Assembly (NCBI RefSeq): GCF_017352195.1
Contig: NZ_CP071445.1
Coordinates: 1,984,001 to 2,048,000 of the forward strand
DNA length: 64,000 bases
Direction: 5' to 3'
Source of the DNA: Sedimentibacter sp. zth1
GTDB lineage: Bacteria > Bacillota > Clostridia > Tissierellales > Sedimentibacteraceae
Below are positions 57,180 to 64,000 of the stretch, piece after piece. The position numbers and the translations under genes are program-made. Under the pieces are notes generated by a model. That model did not search any database. It worked only from the letters and a program-made list of their open reading frames with translations, and had not been told where the DNA came from. Position 1 is the stretch's first letter. Every line of letters begins with the position of its first letter.

Positions 57180-57968
57180 CTATAATCCATATTCATTCAA
57201 AAAATGCAAAATTGAATTTATTTCATTCGTTTGGTCATCTCTTAGTTCATAAAGTCTTGCTGCTGAAATAACAATCATCCATTCTTCTATATCTGATTCC
57301 GTTATTCTCATATGACTAAGATATTCGACAGATGCTTGTCTTTTTATTTGAAGTAATGCTTTTGCATCAGGAACTCCATCTGGTACGGGTGTTTTTTCTA
57401 TCAAATAAACAGTTCTTGCTATATCATATAACCTATTGCCTTTACAAATATCCATAAAATCAATAACATAATTTTTATTATCACCGACAAGAATATTTCC
57501 ATAGTGAAAATCACCATGACAAAATCCATCGTCATCTGGAAGTTTACTTAATATAGTAAGAAGCTTTGCTTTAATATCTGGTGAAATAAAACATGTATTT
57601 GTTATATTATAATGCAATACTGATTTCGCACTAACAGCATTTGGTAGTTTCTTTTTCAGTAGTTCCTTATGTATTTTAGCTAAAATAGCAGTATTCTTTT
57701 CAATATTTAATGTTTCTAACAAAATTTTATCTAATGGTATTCCAACTATTTTGTCATAAATAATGCCATATCTTTCATCAATGTCAACGAGCTCATAACT
57801 TTTAGGAGTGCAAATATCTAGTGTATTTATGAGTTTTGAATTGTTATATTCCTTAACAACAGAATCATAAAAATATCCCCTATTAAATAATTTAACTACT
57901 TTATTATCACCAATATCATACACTTCTGCAGTGTTCCCCGTTCCTATTAAACAATCAAGTGAATACAT
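57180..57968 (-). CDS. Aminoglycoside phosphotransferase-like kinase
   Basis: A 262-residue protein kinase-like phosphotransferase. The glycine loop is IGTGNTAEVYDIG, the catalytic loop FCHGDFHYGNILVG near residue 168, and the metal site VIDFMDICKG. It belongs to the APH/choline-kinase branch. Resistance to an aminoglycoside is possible but small-metabolite or homoserine-type substrates are just as likely. The start ATG 57968 follows AGGAGG; the frame extends to 58034 without a good ribosome site. It heads the leftward accessory run. Confidence 0.78.
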   Translation of the reverse strand: MYSLDCLIGTGNTAEVYDIGDNKVVKLFNRGYFYDSVVKEYNNSKLINTLDICTPKSYELVDIDERYGIIYDKIVGIPLDKILLETLNIEKNTAILAKIHKELLKKKLPNAVSAKSVLHYNITNTCFISPDIKAKLLTILSKLPDDDGFCHGDFHYGNILVGDNKNYVIDFMDICKGNRLYDIARTVYLIEKTPVPDGVPDAKALLQIKRQASVEYLSHMRITESDIEEWMIVISAARLYELRDDQTNEINSILHFLNEYGL

Positions 57969-58146
57969 ATGTACAGTCCTCCTATCTCTAAATAAAACTA
58001 CTCTATTGCATATGTTTACTATTACTTTCATCAATTAAAATATATATCATGTAATTAAATACATGATATATATTTATATTCTTAATATTATCAGAATTGC
58101 TAATTTAATACAATGAATAATATATATATATTTTCCAAAAACGTCA

Positions 58147-58175
58147 TGGCAAAAAACTAAAATATGTATTATAAT
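58147..58175 (+). promoter_or_regulatory. Probable promoter of the radical SAM/peptide operon
   Basis: TATAAT at 58170-58175 with a weak -35 (ATGGCA, 18 bases upstream). It lies about 50 bases before the radical SAM start. The intergenic region is shared with the divergent APH-like gene. Confidence 0.45.
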
Positions 58176-58225
58176 GAATTTAAAGTTATATTTGTTAATT
58201 ATGTTAACTTAAGGAGATTATTGTT

Positions 58226-59194
58226 GTGTCTTTAGAAGATGATATGTTAAGTGTAAAAAGTGGTAAAGCGATAAATCCACTACAAGTTGAGGTCCATTTG
58301 ACGAGCGCTTGTAATCATGATTGTAAATGGTGTATCTACAAAGGCATTAGAAATACTAAAAATACATCTATGACATATGATAGTGCAATTACACTAATGG
58401 ACAGTTTAAAGAAATCTAGTTGTGATACTGTATTGTTTAGTGGAGGTGGAGAACCTCTAATGCATAAAAACGCTGAACAAATAATATGCTATGCTCATAG
58501 TTTAAAAATGAATTGTGTGCTAATAACAAATGGTGCATTACTTAAAAATGTTAATTTAGCAAGGCTAACTAAAGCACTAACTGTCATAAGAATAAGTTTT
58601 GATTCATATGATGAGAATTCTTTTCATTTAGTTCATCGTCCTAAAAACAAAACAGATTCTTTTGAAGAATTGTGTACAAGTGTAAAAAAAATAGTAGAAC
58701 TAAAAAGCGAAAATACACTGGTTATTTTATCTTATATATTGGATGAAGAAAGTATATCTGGTGTTAATAAATTTGTTGAACTGTCAATAAATTTAGGTGT
58801 TGATGAAGTTGATATAAAAACAGATCATAATCTCTCATATACTAAACGAAAAGTACTTTCGGATCAAGCTAGGGATGTTTTAAAATGCTTTCAAGATAAT
58901 ATAATAATTAGTTTTGATCCAGTTAAGCATAGAACAAATTACATTAAAAAGCCTTGGCTTAATTTATGCTATCAATGCATGATCGAATTTGATGGACTGA
59001 TTTATCCATGTTGCCATAAAATAGAGAAAGAATTTATAATTGGAGATATTAATAAAGAAGATTTTGTAAATATATGGTATAGCGATAAACATCAGTACAT
59101 GATCAATAAATATTACAGTGAAAAATTATCATGCCCAACATGTTCAGATTCAAGTATTACTAAAATGATTAGACGTATTATTAATAAAATGTAA
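58226..59194 (+). CDS. Radical SAM/SPASM-type enzyme
   Basis: A 322-residue enzyme. The radical SAM cluster motif is CNHDCKWC (Cys29, 33 and 36), followed by VLFSGGGEPLMH as the GGE motif and RISFDSYDE. The C-terminal SPASM-like region has Cys in LCYQCMIEF, IYPCCHK and SCPTCSDS, giving auxiliary Fe-S sites. Enzymes of this class modify ribosomal peptides (thioether or C-C crosslinks, epimerisation) or mature enzymes. Start is GTG 58226 behind AAGGAG. It opens the operon that includes a 38-residue peptide 90 bases downstream, which makes peptide modification the leading idea. Confidence 0.85.
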   Translation: MSLEDDMLSVKSGKAINPLQVEVHLTSACNHDCKWCIYKGIRNTKNTSMTYDSAITLMDSLKKSSCDTVLFSGGGEPLMHKNAEQIICYAHSLKMNCVLITNGALLKNVNLARLTKALTVIRISFDSYDENSFHLVHRPKNKTDSFEELCTSVKKIVELKSENTLVILSYILDEESISGVNKFVELSINLGVDEVDIKTDHNLSYTKRKVLSDQARDVLKCFQDNIIISFDPVKHRTNYIKKPWLNLCYQCMIEFDGLIYPCCHKIEKEFIIGDINKEDFVNIWYSDKHQYMINKYYSEKLSCPTCSDSSITKMIRRIINKM

Positions 59195-59284
59195 GCCAAT
59201 AATTTACCATGCAGTTAAATCTATATTATTTATGTGTTTTTAGGTTTTGCTCATGGCTTATTAATAAATTTAAGGAGGATAATT

Positions 59285-59401
59285 ATGGGTAATCATTGTG
59301 TTGTAAAACAAAAAACTCTAGCTGAATTTGAAAAAAAATTAAATGAGTCTAAAAGAGCTACAAAAAAAGCAACTAAAATTATAGCTAAAAAAGAAAAATA
59401 G
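59285..59401 (+). CDS. 38-residue Lys-rich peptide, candidate RiPP precursor
   Basis: A 38-codon frame with ATG 59285 and a very strong AAGGAGG site (59272-59278). It begins MGNHCVVKQKTLAEFEKKLN and ends with an Ala/Lys-rich stretch (ATKKATKIIAKKEK). There is a single Cys (residue 5) and no Ser/Thr/Cys-rich classic core. The position between a radical SAM enzyme and a phosphotransferase-like enzyme, with a peptidase and an ABC transporter further on, is that of a RiPP precursor. It could also be a helical regulatory or RNA-binding peptide. A large stem-loop follows it. Confidence 0.6.
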   Translation: MGNHCVVKQKTLAEFEKKLNESKRATKKATKIIAKKEK

Positions 59402-59438
59402 TAAAGACATCTATAATTACTATCAATTAAGCATAATT

Positions 59439-59477
59439 GCATAAACGATTATTATAACAAACAATAATCGTTTATGC
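59439..59477 (+). promoter_or_regulatory. 15-bp perfect stem-loop after the peptide gene
   Basis: GCATAAACGATTATT (59439-59453) pairs perfectly with AATAATCGTTTATGC (59463-59477) around a 9-base loop. No T-run follows. It would stabilise or partly end the peptide message, raising peptide output over the enzymes. It also buries the ATG at 59474, which argues for a later start of the next gene. Confidence 0.75.
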
Positions 59478-59515
59478 TTAATGCTAATAAAAAATATCTT
59501 ATTAAGAGGTATACA

Positions 59516-60334
59516 GTGTTTTTAGAATATAAAAAAAACAAGTCATTTGTATGTGATTTTCAATTAATTTATGATACGGATAATAAATTGCATTTAGATT
59601 TTTATGCATATGGTCTTTTAAAAGAACCATGTGTTTTAAATTTAAAAGCAAAGTATAAGTTATTAGATTATGGTTTAATTGAAATATCTAAGAAAAAATA
59701 TAAGCTAATCAGTAAGAAAATGAATAAAATAACAAAAAATTTAAATTATATGAAAAATATCACTACAAAAATGAAAAATTCAATATATAGATTGATAGAG
59801 TCAAACATCGAGTTTGAAAGATTAATTGAAAGTGGTATTTATGATTACAATGTTTGCAAAAAATGCTTTGATTGTGTTACTGATGTCATGGCATATAGGC
59901 GAATAGCAGATTTATCGGGAGAATATTATTCAAAATCTGTTTGCAAAGAACGTTATTCTAAAATTGGAATACCATCATACTTAATTACGCTAAATGAAAA
60001 CAAACAAAAAATAAATGATTTAAATGATATCAAAATCTTTATAAAAGAATATTCATATTTAAGTACATTCAATATAGACAATAAAAAGTATGAGGATATA
60101 AATAATTATACACTAAATGTCAATGCACAAGGAAACCTTAAACCAATCAATATACCATTTGATAAAAGTAAATGTAAAAATAATATTGAAGAAATAGTAT
60201 ATAGCTTGTCATGGTATAGTGAAATGAGACATATATATCAGCTTAGAACTTTGAGAAATTTCAAGTTATTTATGGAAGCTAAAAACATGGATATTTATAA
60301 TACTGATATAAGGATGATTTTAAATTATGTTTAA
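59516..60334 (+). CDS. Unrecognised Cys-containing protein of the peptide operon
   Basis: A soluble, Lys-rich protein of 272 residues if it starts at GTG 59516, which has AAGAGG six bases ahead. The alternative ATG 59474 (286 residues) lies inside the stem-loop and lacks a ribosome site. A distinctive block reads VCKKCFDCVTDVMAYRRIAD and is followed by YSKSVCKERYSKIGIPSYL near the middle, with clustered Cys that could bind metal. I recognise no family. It overlaps the PEP-synthase-like gene by eight bases. One option is that it supplies the substrate-binding part missing from that enzyme. Confidence 0.65.
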   Translation: MFLEYKKNKSFVCDFQLIYDTDNKLHLDFYAYGLLKEPCVLNLKAKYKLLDYGLIEISKKKYKLISKKMNKITKNLNYMKNITTKMKNSIYRLIESNIEFERLIESGIYDYNVCKKCFDCVTDVMAYRRIADLSGEYYSKSVCKERYSKIGIPSYLITLNENKQKINDLNDIKIFIKEYSYLSTFNIDNKKYEDINNYTLNVNAQGNLKPINIPFDKSKCKNNIEEIVYSLSWYSEMRHIYQLRTLRNFKLFMEAKNMDIYNTDIRMILNYV

Positions 60335-61487
60335 ATTTTTAAAAGATGTAGAATTTAATGATATAAAAGCAGTAGGAAAAAAGGCTTATAATTGTAGCAT
60401 AATGATAAAAAACAATATAAATACACCTGATGGATTTGTTATTTATGGAAAACTAAATGTGAGTGACTTTAAGGTAGTTAAACGGTTTACGAATAATGAT
60501 GTGTTATATGCCGTTAGATCATCTATGGGAAATGAAGACAATACTGATGTAAGCTGTGCTGGGAAATATTTATCATTTTTAGGATTAAAGAAAAACGAAA
60601 TTAAGTATGCAGTAAAGGAAATATATAAACATGCTTATGATAGTAAAGATAAATGTGTATTGGTACAACCACTTATTTGTTCAGAAGTTTCAGGAGTTGT
60701 TTTCACTAAGAATCCTATAACCAATAATGGGTTCCTAATAAATTCAGTTTTAGGTATAGGAGAAAATGTTGTTTCAGGTTGTATTACGCCTGATGAATAT
60801 GAAGTAATAGATAATAACATTAATTTAAAAAATACTCAAAAAAACGTGATATTTACATATGAACAAAAAGAAGAAATTGGTCGTACCAAACGCTTTAATG
60901 GCATAAGGGCACGGGTAGTTATAGAAAATAAGAATAAGCTTATTTTAAGTGTTAACTATCTTGACAGATATAAACCTACATTAAATGATATGCAAATAGA
61001 AAAATTAATAGAAGATTGTGAGAAAATTAAACGTATATTTAAATGTGAGCAGGATATAGAATTTGCAATAAAGGATAATACTATATATTATTTGCAAGCA
61101 AGACCTATAACTTCAATCTCAAAAAACATTACTAATGACACATTTAAGCAAAAGGGTATCCCATTAATTGGTCAAGGAGCTTCGATGGGTACATTTAAAG
61201 GCGAAGCCGTAAAAATTGATTACGGAGTACCAGTTAATAGAAACATTGATTTTAAAAATATGATTGTTGTGCTTGATGAGCTTTATCCAGAACTAATATA
61301 TAGCTTAAACAATATTGGAGCATTAGTTACTGCTAAGGGTGGCATATTATCACATGCGGCAATAGTTGCAAGAGAAAGGAATATACCCTGTGTTACAGGA
61401 TTGGATGACAAAATAGATAAAATAGAAAGTGGAATGCAACTTTACGTTGATGCTAATAATGGAGAGGTGTTTATTTGTGATGCTTAA
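60327..61487 (+). CDS. PEP-synthase-like phosphotransferase (ATP-grasp plus His swivel domain)
   Basis: A 386-residue protein. The N-terminal PEP/pyruvate-binding ATP-grasp region (about 1-265) shows YAVRSSMGNEDNTDVSCAGKY near 66-86 (read as separate conserved blocks RSS and AGKY), GVVFTKNP and a final IYYLQARPITS. The C-terminal swivel domain (about 280-386) has GGILSHAAIVARERNIP with the phospho-carrier His343. The large PEP-binding barrel of PEP synthase is absent, so it resembles rifampin phosphotransferase, which moves the beta-phosphate of ATP to a small molecule. Here the acceptor could be the peptide or another intermediate. Confidence 0.8.
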   Translation: MFKFLKDVEFNDIKAVGKKAYNCSIMIKNNINTPDGFVIYGKLNVSDFKVVKRFTNNDVLYAVRSSMGNEDNTDVSCAGKYLSFLGLKKNEIKYAVKEIYKHAYDSKDKCVLVQPLICSEVSGVVFTKNPITNNGFLINSVLGIGENVVSGCITPDEYEVIDNNINLKNTQKNVIFTYEQKEEIGRTKRFNGIRARVVIENKNKLILSVNYLDRYKPTLNDMQIEKLIEDCEKIKRIFKCEQDIEFAIKDNTIYYLQARPITSISKNITNDTFKQKGIPLIGQGASMGTFKGEAVKIDYGVPVNRNIDFKNMIVVLDELYPELIYSLNNIGALVTAKGGILSHAAIVARERNIPCVTGLDDKIDKIESGMQLYVDANNGEVFICDA

Positions 61488-62484
61488 TAACTATATTAAA
61501 AATGTTGATAATAGTTATATAGATAGTCGTTTAATATATTTAAACAACCAGCAAGATATAAAAAAAATAATTTTAAATTGCGATTTAGAACCTGACTATG
61601 AAAGCTTAACCCTAACAGGCACAATGATATGTAGCGATACCTTTGTTTATCCTTTTGCGGCTGGGTTTGATTTAGGATGTGGACTAGGCTTGTTTCTAAC
61701 TGATTTAAACAAGAATGACATAAAACAATTAAAGTTGGAAGAAACAAGCCCTTTTGGCATTAGAAAAAGCAAATATACAAATCATTCTAATTCTAATAAT
61801 CAAACTGTCATAGGTAAATCAATTATGAATGAGTATTTAGGACAAGTAGAAACAGGAAACCACTTTGTAGAAATAAGGTTGCTTAATAATAAAATTTGTA
61901 TTCTAGTACATAGCGGATTGCCTAAAAGAATAAAAAATTTGTTTGCTATGGAGCTTATAGATTTAGTAAAAAAATATAATCCGAATATTATGCAGTCTGA
62001 AAATTCTTATGAATTCAAATTAAATAAAAATAGCTTTGAAGCTATCAATTTAATTAAAGCAATTGAAGAGGCAAACAATTTTACTCGCATAAACAGACAA
62101 TATATAGCTAAAAAAATCGTTAAAAGCATGAATGGAAAAATTATAGATTATATAGATGCTTCTCATGAATATATAAAATTTAACAACGAAAATATTATTC
62201 ATTGCCACGGTACTCAAGAGTATGTAAAAAAGCTTAATAATTATATAGCTGTTGTGTTGAGTGGAAGTTCATCGCCTAATTATGTTGTAAAAAAGAATAA
62301 TGATATTGAATATATAAATCATGGTACAATATTAAAATCTATTAATTGTAATGGTGAAAGAAATTATTCATCATTTGAAGAATTATCAGATGATAATGCT
62401 ACAAATTTTAGGTCATTGTATAAGCTAATACCTCTATATTGCTGTAAAAGGAGAGCAAAAAAGTATGTATATGAAGTATATTGA
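61480..62484 (+). CDS. Divergent RtcB-like protein
   Basis: A 334-residue protein with the ordered motifs of the RtcB RNA ligase fold: GFDLGCGLG (cf. DIGCG), QVETGNHFVEIR (cf. GGGNHFIEI), ILVHSGLPKR (cf. HSGSRG), DASHEYI (cf. HNY) and YINHGTI (cf. HGAGR). The metal-binding Cys, Asn-His and three further His are kept. The guanylate-contacting Ser-Arg-Gly and the final Ala-Gly-Arg are lost, and it is shorter than canonical RtcB (about 400-480). RtcB joins RNA ends using GTP and manganese. This relative may act on another substrate. Start ATG 61480 has GGAGAGG upstream and overlaps the previous gene. Confidence 0.7.
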   Translation: MLNNYIKNVDNSYIDSRLIYLNNQQDIKKIILNCDLEPDYESLTLTGTMICSDTFVYPFAAGFDLGCGLGLFLTDLNKNDIKQLKLEETSPFGIRKSKYTNHSNSNNQTVIGKSIMNEYLGQVETGNHFVEIRLLNNKICILVHSGLPKRIKNLFAMELIDLVKKYNPNIMQSENSYEFKLNKNSFEAINLIKAIEEANNFTRINRQYIAKKIVKSMNGKIIDYIDASHEYIKFNNENIIHCHGTQEYVKKLNNYIAVVLSGSSSPNYVVKKNNDIEYINHGTILKSINCNGERNYSSFEELSDDNATNFRSLYKLIPLYCCKRRAKKYVYEVY

Positions 62485-63598
62485 AAATAAAAATTTAAAT
62501 TTATTAAGTATAAACTTTATAATACCAGTTGGTAATAAAACCATTTTTAATAATAAAATAAACAAATTTGCACACTTAATCGAACATCTTATTTTTCATG
62601 GCAGTTCAAAATACACACAATATGAACTGCTATTTAAAATTGAAGAACTTGGAGGAATTTTTAATGCTCAAACTAATGATTATTATACAGAATTATATTT
62701 AAGAATTACAGAAGATAATGTTATAGAAGCAATTGAACTTATTTTAGATGCCCTTATACACTTTGATATTAGTGAAGATGATTATAATAGCGAAGTAGAA
62801 ATAATAAAAATAGAAGACAAGCAAGCAAATTCAAATGTTGATTTTATTGTAGATACAATGTTAACAAAATGTCTTAATCATGTTAAAAATGATAATATTC
62901 CTTCATTTAATGATATCATAAAAATATATAAAAATATATATAACAATTGGTCATTAGTTATAATGGGAAAACTTGAAAAAACTAAAATAGAAAAGATTAG
63001 AAATCTCGTCAATGATGAAGGAGAACCAAAATACAGTTTTTCTGATAATTTGCTATATAAACATTTAGATTTTAAATACAAATTTATAAATAAAGCCTTA
63101 GACAAAAATGATAATCTATTTTTATATGTTTTTCGTTGCAGTGATAAAACAGATACACTGACAATGAAGCTAATTAAAAATATATATGTAAATGGTTTAT
63201 CTTCTATATTATATGATAAACTTGTTTCGGATTTTAATTATTGCTACAACATAAATTTTAGAGATTATAGCGTACATAATAACTTTTTTATTATATATTT
63301 TACACATGATAATAATTCAAATTTATTATTGAGTGATGCAAAAAAATTATTTGTTGATGTATTTAACATCAAATACATAAACTCATTAAAAAGCACAGAT
63401 ATAAAAAGAGCTGTTAATATGGTTATAACAGAAGCTTATTTGAAATTCGAACGAAGCAGTGCCCAAATTAATGATACAATAGACAATTATTTATTTGAGA
63501 GGGATGTTACAATAACAAATAATTATTTAGATAAATTAAAAAGTATGAGTGAAGAAGATATAAAATTATTATTGGCATTAGCTATAGGGAGAGAGTAA
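62465..63598 (+). CDS. M16-family zinc metallopeptidase
   Basis: A 377-residue peptidase with the inverted zinc motif HLIEH (His37, Glu40, His41) and a downstream acidic ligand in NSEVEIIKIEDKQ. The paired-repeat layout ends about residue 375, so it is one M16 half-barrel unit. M16 enzymes cut unstructured peptides of limited length and remove leader sequences in several peptide natural-product pathways (PqqF and relatives). It overlaps the RtcB-like gene by 20 bases. A GGAG site precedes; ATG 62465 or 62471 may serve as start. Confidence 0.85.
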   Translation: MYMKYIENKNLNLLSINFIIPVGNKTIFNNKINKFAHLIEHLIFHGSSKYTQYELLFKIEELGGIFNAQTNDYYTELYLRITEDNVIEAIELILDALIHFDISEDDYNSEVEIIKIEDKQANSNVDFIVDTMLTKCLNHVKNDNIPSFNDIIKIYKNIYNNWSLVIMGKLEKTKIEKIRNLVNDEGEPKYSFSDNLLYKHLDFKYKFINKALDKNDNLFLYVFRCSDKTDTLTMKLIKNIYVNGLSSILYDKLVSDFNYCYNINFRDYSVHNNFFIIYFTHDNNSNLLLSDAKKLFVDVFNIKYINSLKSTDIKRAVNMVITEAYLKFERSSAQINDTIDNYLFERDVTITNNYLDKLKSMSEEDIKLLLALAIGRE

Positions 63599-63600
63599 TC

Positions 63601-64000
63601 ATGATAAAAATTGAAGGAGTAAGTAAGTCTTACGGTAAAAAGGAAAAAAAATACGTACTTAATAATATTAATTTATCTATCCCAGACAATGAAGTTGTAG
63701 CTTTACTTGGACACAATGGTTCAGGTAAATCTACACTAATTAAGTGCTTAACAGGTATTTTAAAACCTACTAATGGAAAAATTAGCATTGACAATTTCGA
63801 TACTTTTAAGTATAGAAAAAAGCTAATAAGAAATATGGGAATAATTTTCAATCAAAAATCTTCATTTATTACAGATTTAAGTGTTTACGATAATTTGCTT
63901 TTTTTTAAAGCCATATACGAAATAAGCGATGAAAAATTTAAAAAAATGATAAATTTGATAGATAAGTATATTGAAATTAAAAAATTGTTTGAAAATCCTT
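63601..64000 (+). CDS. ABC transporter ATPase, N-terminal part (runs off window)
   Basis: At least 133 residues from ATG 63601, two bases after the peptidase stop and with GGGAGAG as ribosome site. Walker A is LLGHNGSGKSTLIK at about 35-48 and the Q-loop lies in NMGIIFNQKSSF. The style matches CcmA/DrrA-type exporter ATPases, which pair with an ABC-2 permease. It would export, or give immunity to, the product of this operon. The rest lies beyond the window. Confidence 0.88.
   Translation, partial: MIKIEGVSKSYGKKEKKYVLNNINLSIPDNEVVALLGHNGSGKSTLIKCLTGILKPTNGKISIDNFDTFKYRKKLIRNMGIIFNQKSSFITDLSVYDNLLFFKAIYEISDEKFKKMINLIDKYIEIKKLFENP

Overview
The window is AT-rich DNA from a Gram-positive, spore-forming member of the Firmicutes, most likely class Clostridia. 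Three things support this. It carries a SipL-type spore morphogenesis gene (LysM plus DUF3794). It has the Firmicutes-typical cluster yybS-gdpP-rplI-dnaB. Its ribosome-binding sites are strong AGGAGG types, sometimes followed by TTG or GTG starts. No rRNA, tRNA or CRISPR array was recognised. I do not name a genus.

Layout. Positions 1-9.3 kb are housekeeping genes: deoD, murA, a lipid kinase, a degenerate EAL-HDOD protein, bioY with an apparent BirA operator, an SLH-anchored GH18 hydrolase and cardiolipin synthase. There is also a structured RNA-like element upstream of murA and a 30-codon membrane-peptide gene with a consensus promoter. Positions 9.4-19.1 kb form one leftward ten-gene operon. 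It encodes a sugar-type ABC importer (MsmX/UgpC-like ATPase and two permeases), a HlyD/MacA-like adaptor, an FtsX/MacB-like membrane protein, three divergent binding-protein-like lipoproteins and two small secreted Cys/His proteins. This mixture of import and export parts is unusual. Positions 19.3-29.9 kb hold pyrG with an attenuator-like leader, sipL, a NatAB-type ABC exporter, dnaB, rplI, gdpP and yybS.

Positions 29.9-32.5 kb are a small accessory island bounded by two diverged direct repeats. It holds an IS30 transposase remnant, a gene broken by an in-frame stop, and a ribosomal protein L25/CTC gene. Each repeat contains DnaA-box-like nonamers, and the right-hand one sits where predominant gene direction flips from leftward to rightward.

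Positions 32.6-50.2 kb run rightward: a C-terminal processing protease; a guanine-class riboswitch with a shortened P3 stem in front of an NCS2 purine permease; and the purine operon purL-E-C-F-M-N-D, which lacks purH. Then come a SEC-C protein, an acyltransferase, and a five-gene cluster (DUF134 regulator, two NifX-like proteins, two ferredoxin-containing MinD-like ATPases) under a doubled palindromic operator.

Positions 50.4-58 kb are a leftward accessory stretch: an acetyltransferase, a toroid-fold protein, an ABC exporter, a GyrI-like protein, a P-loop kinase, a transglutaminase-like lipoprotein, a DUF4332-like protein and an APH-like kinase. From 58.2 kb to the window end there is a rightward operon that I cannot match to any described system. 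It contains a radical SAM/SPASM enzyme, a 38-residue Lys-rich peptide, a 15-bp stem-loop, an unrecognised Cys-containing protein, a PEP-synthase-like phosphotransferase, a divergent RtcB-like protein, an M16 metalloprotease and the start of an ABC exporter. The gene set resembles a peptide natural-product (RiPP) pathway, with two enzymes unusual for that setting. It is the best candidate for a new system here.
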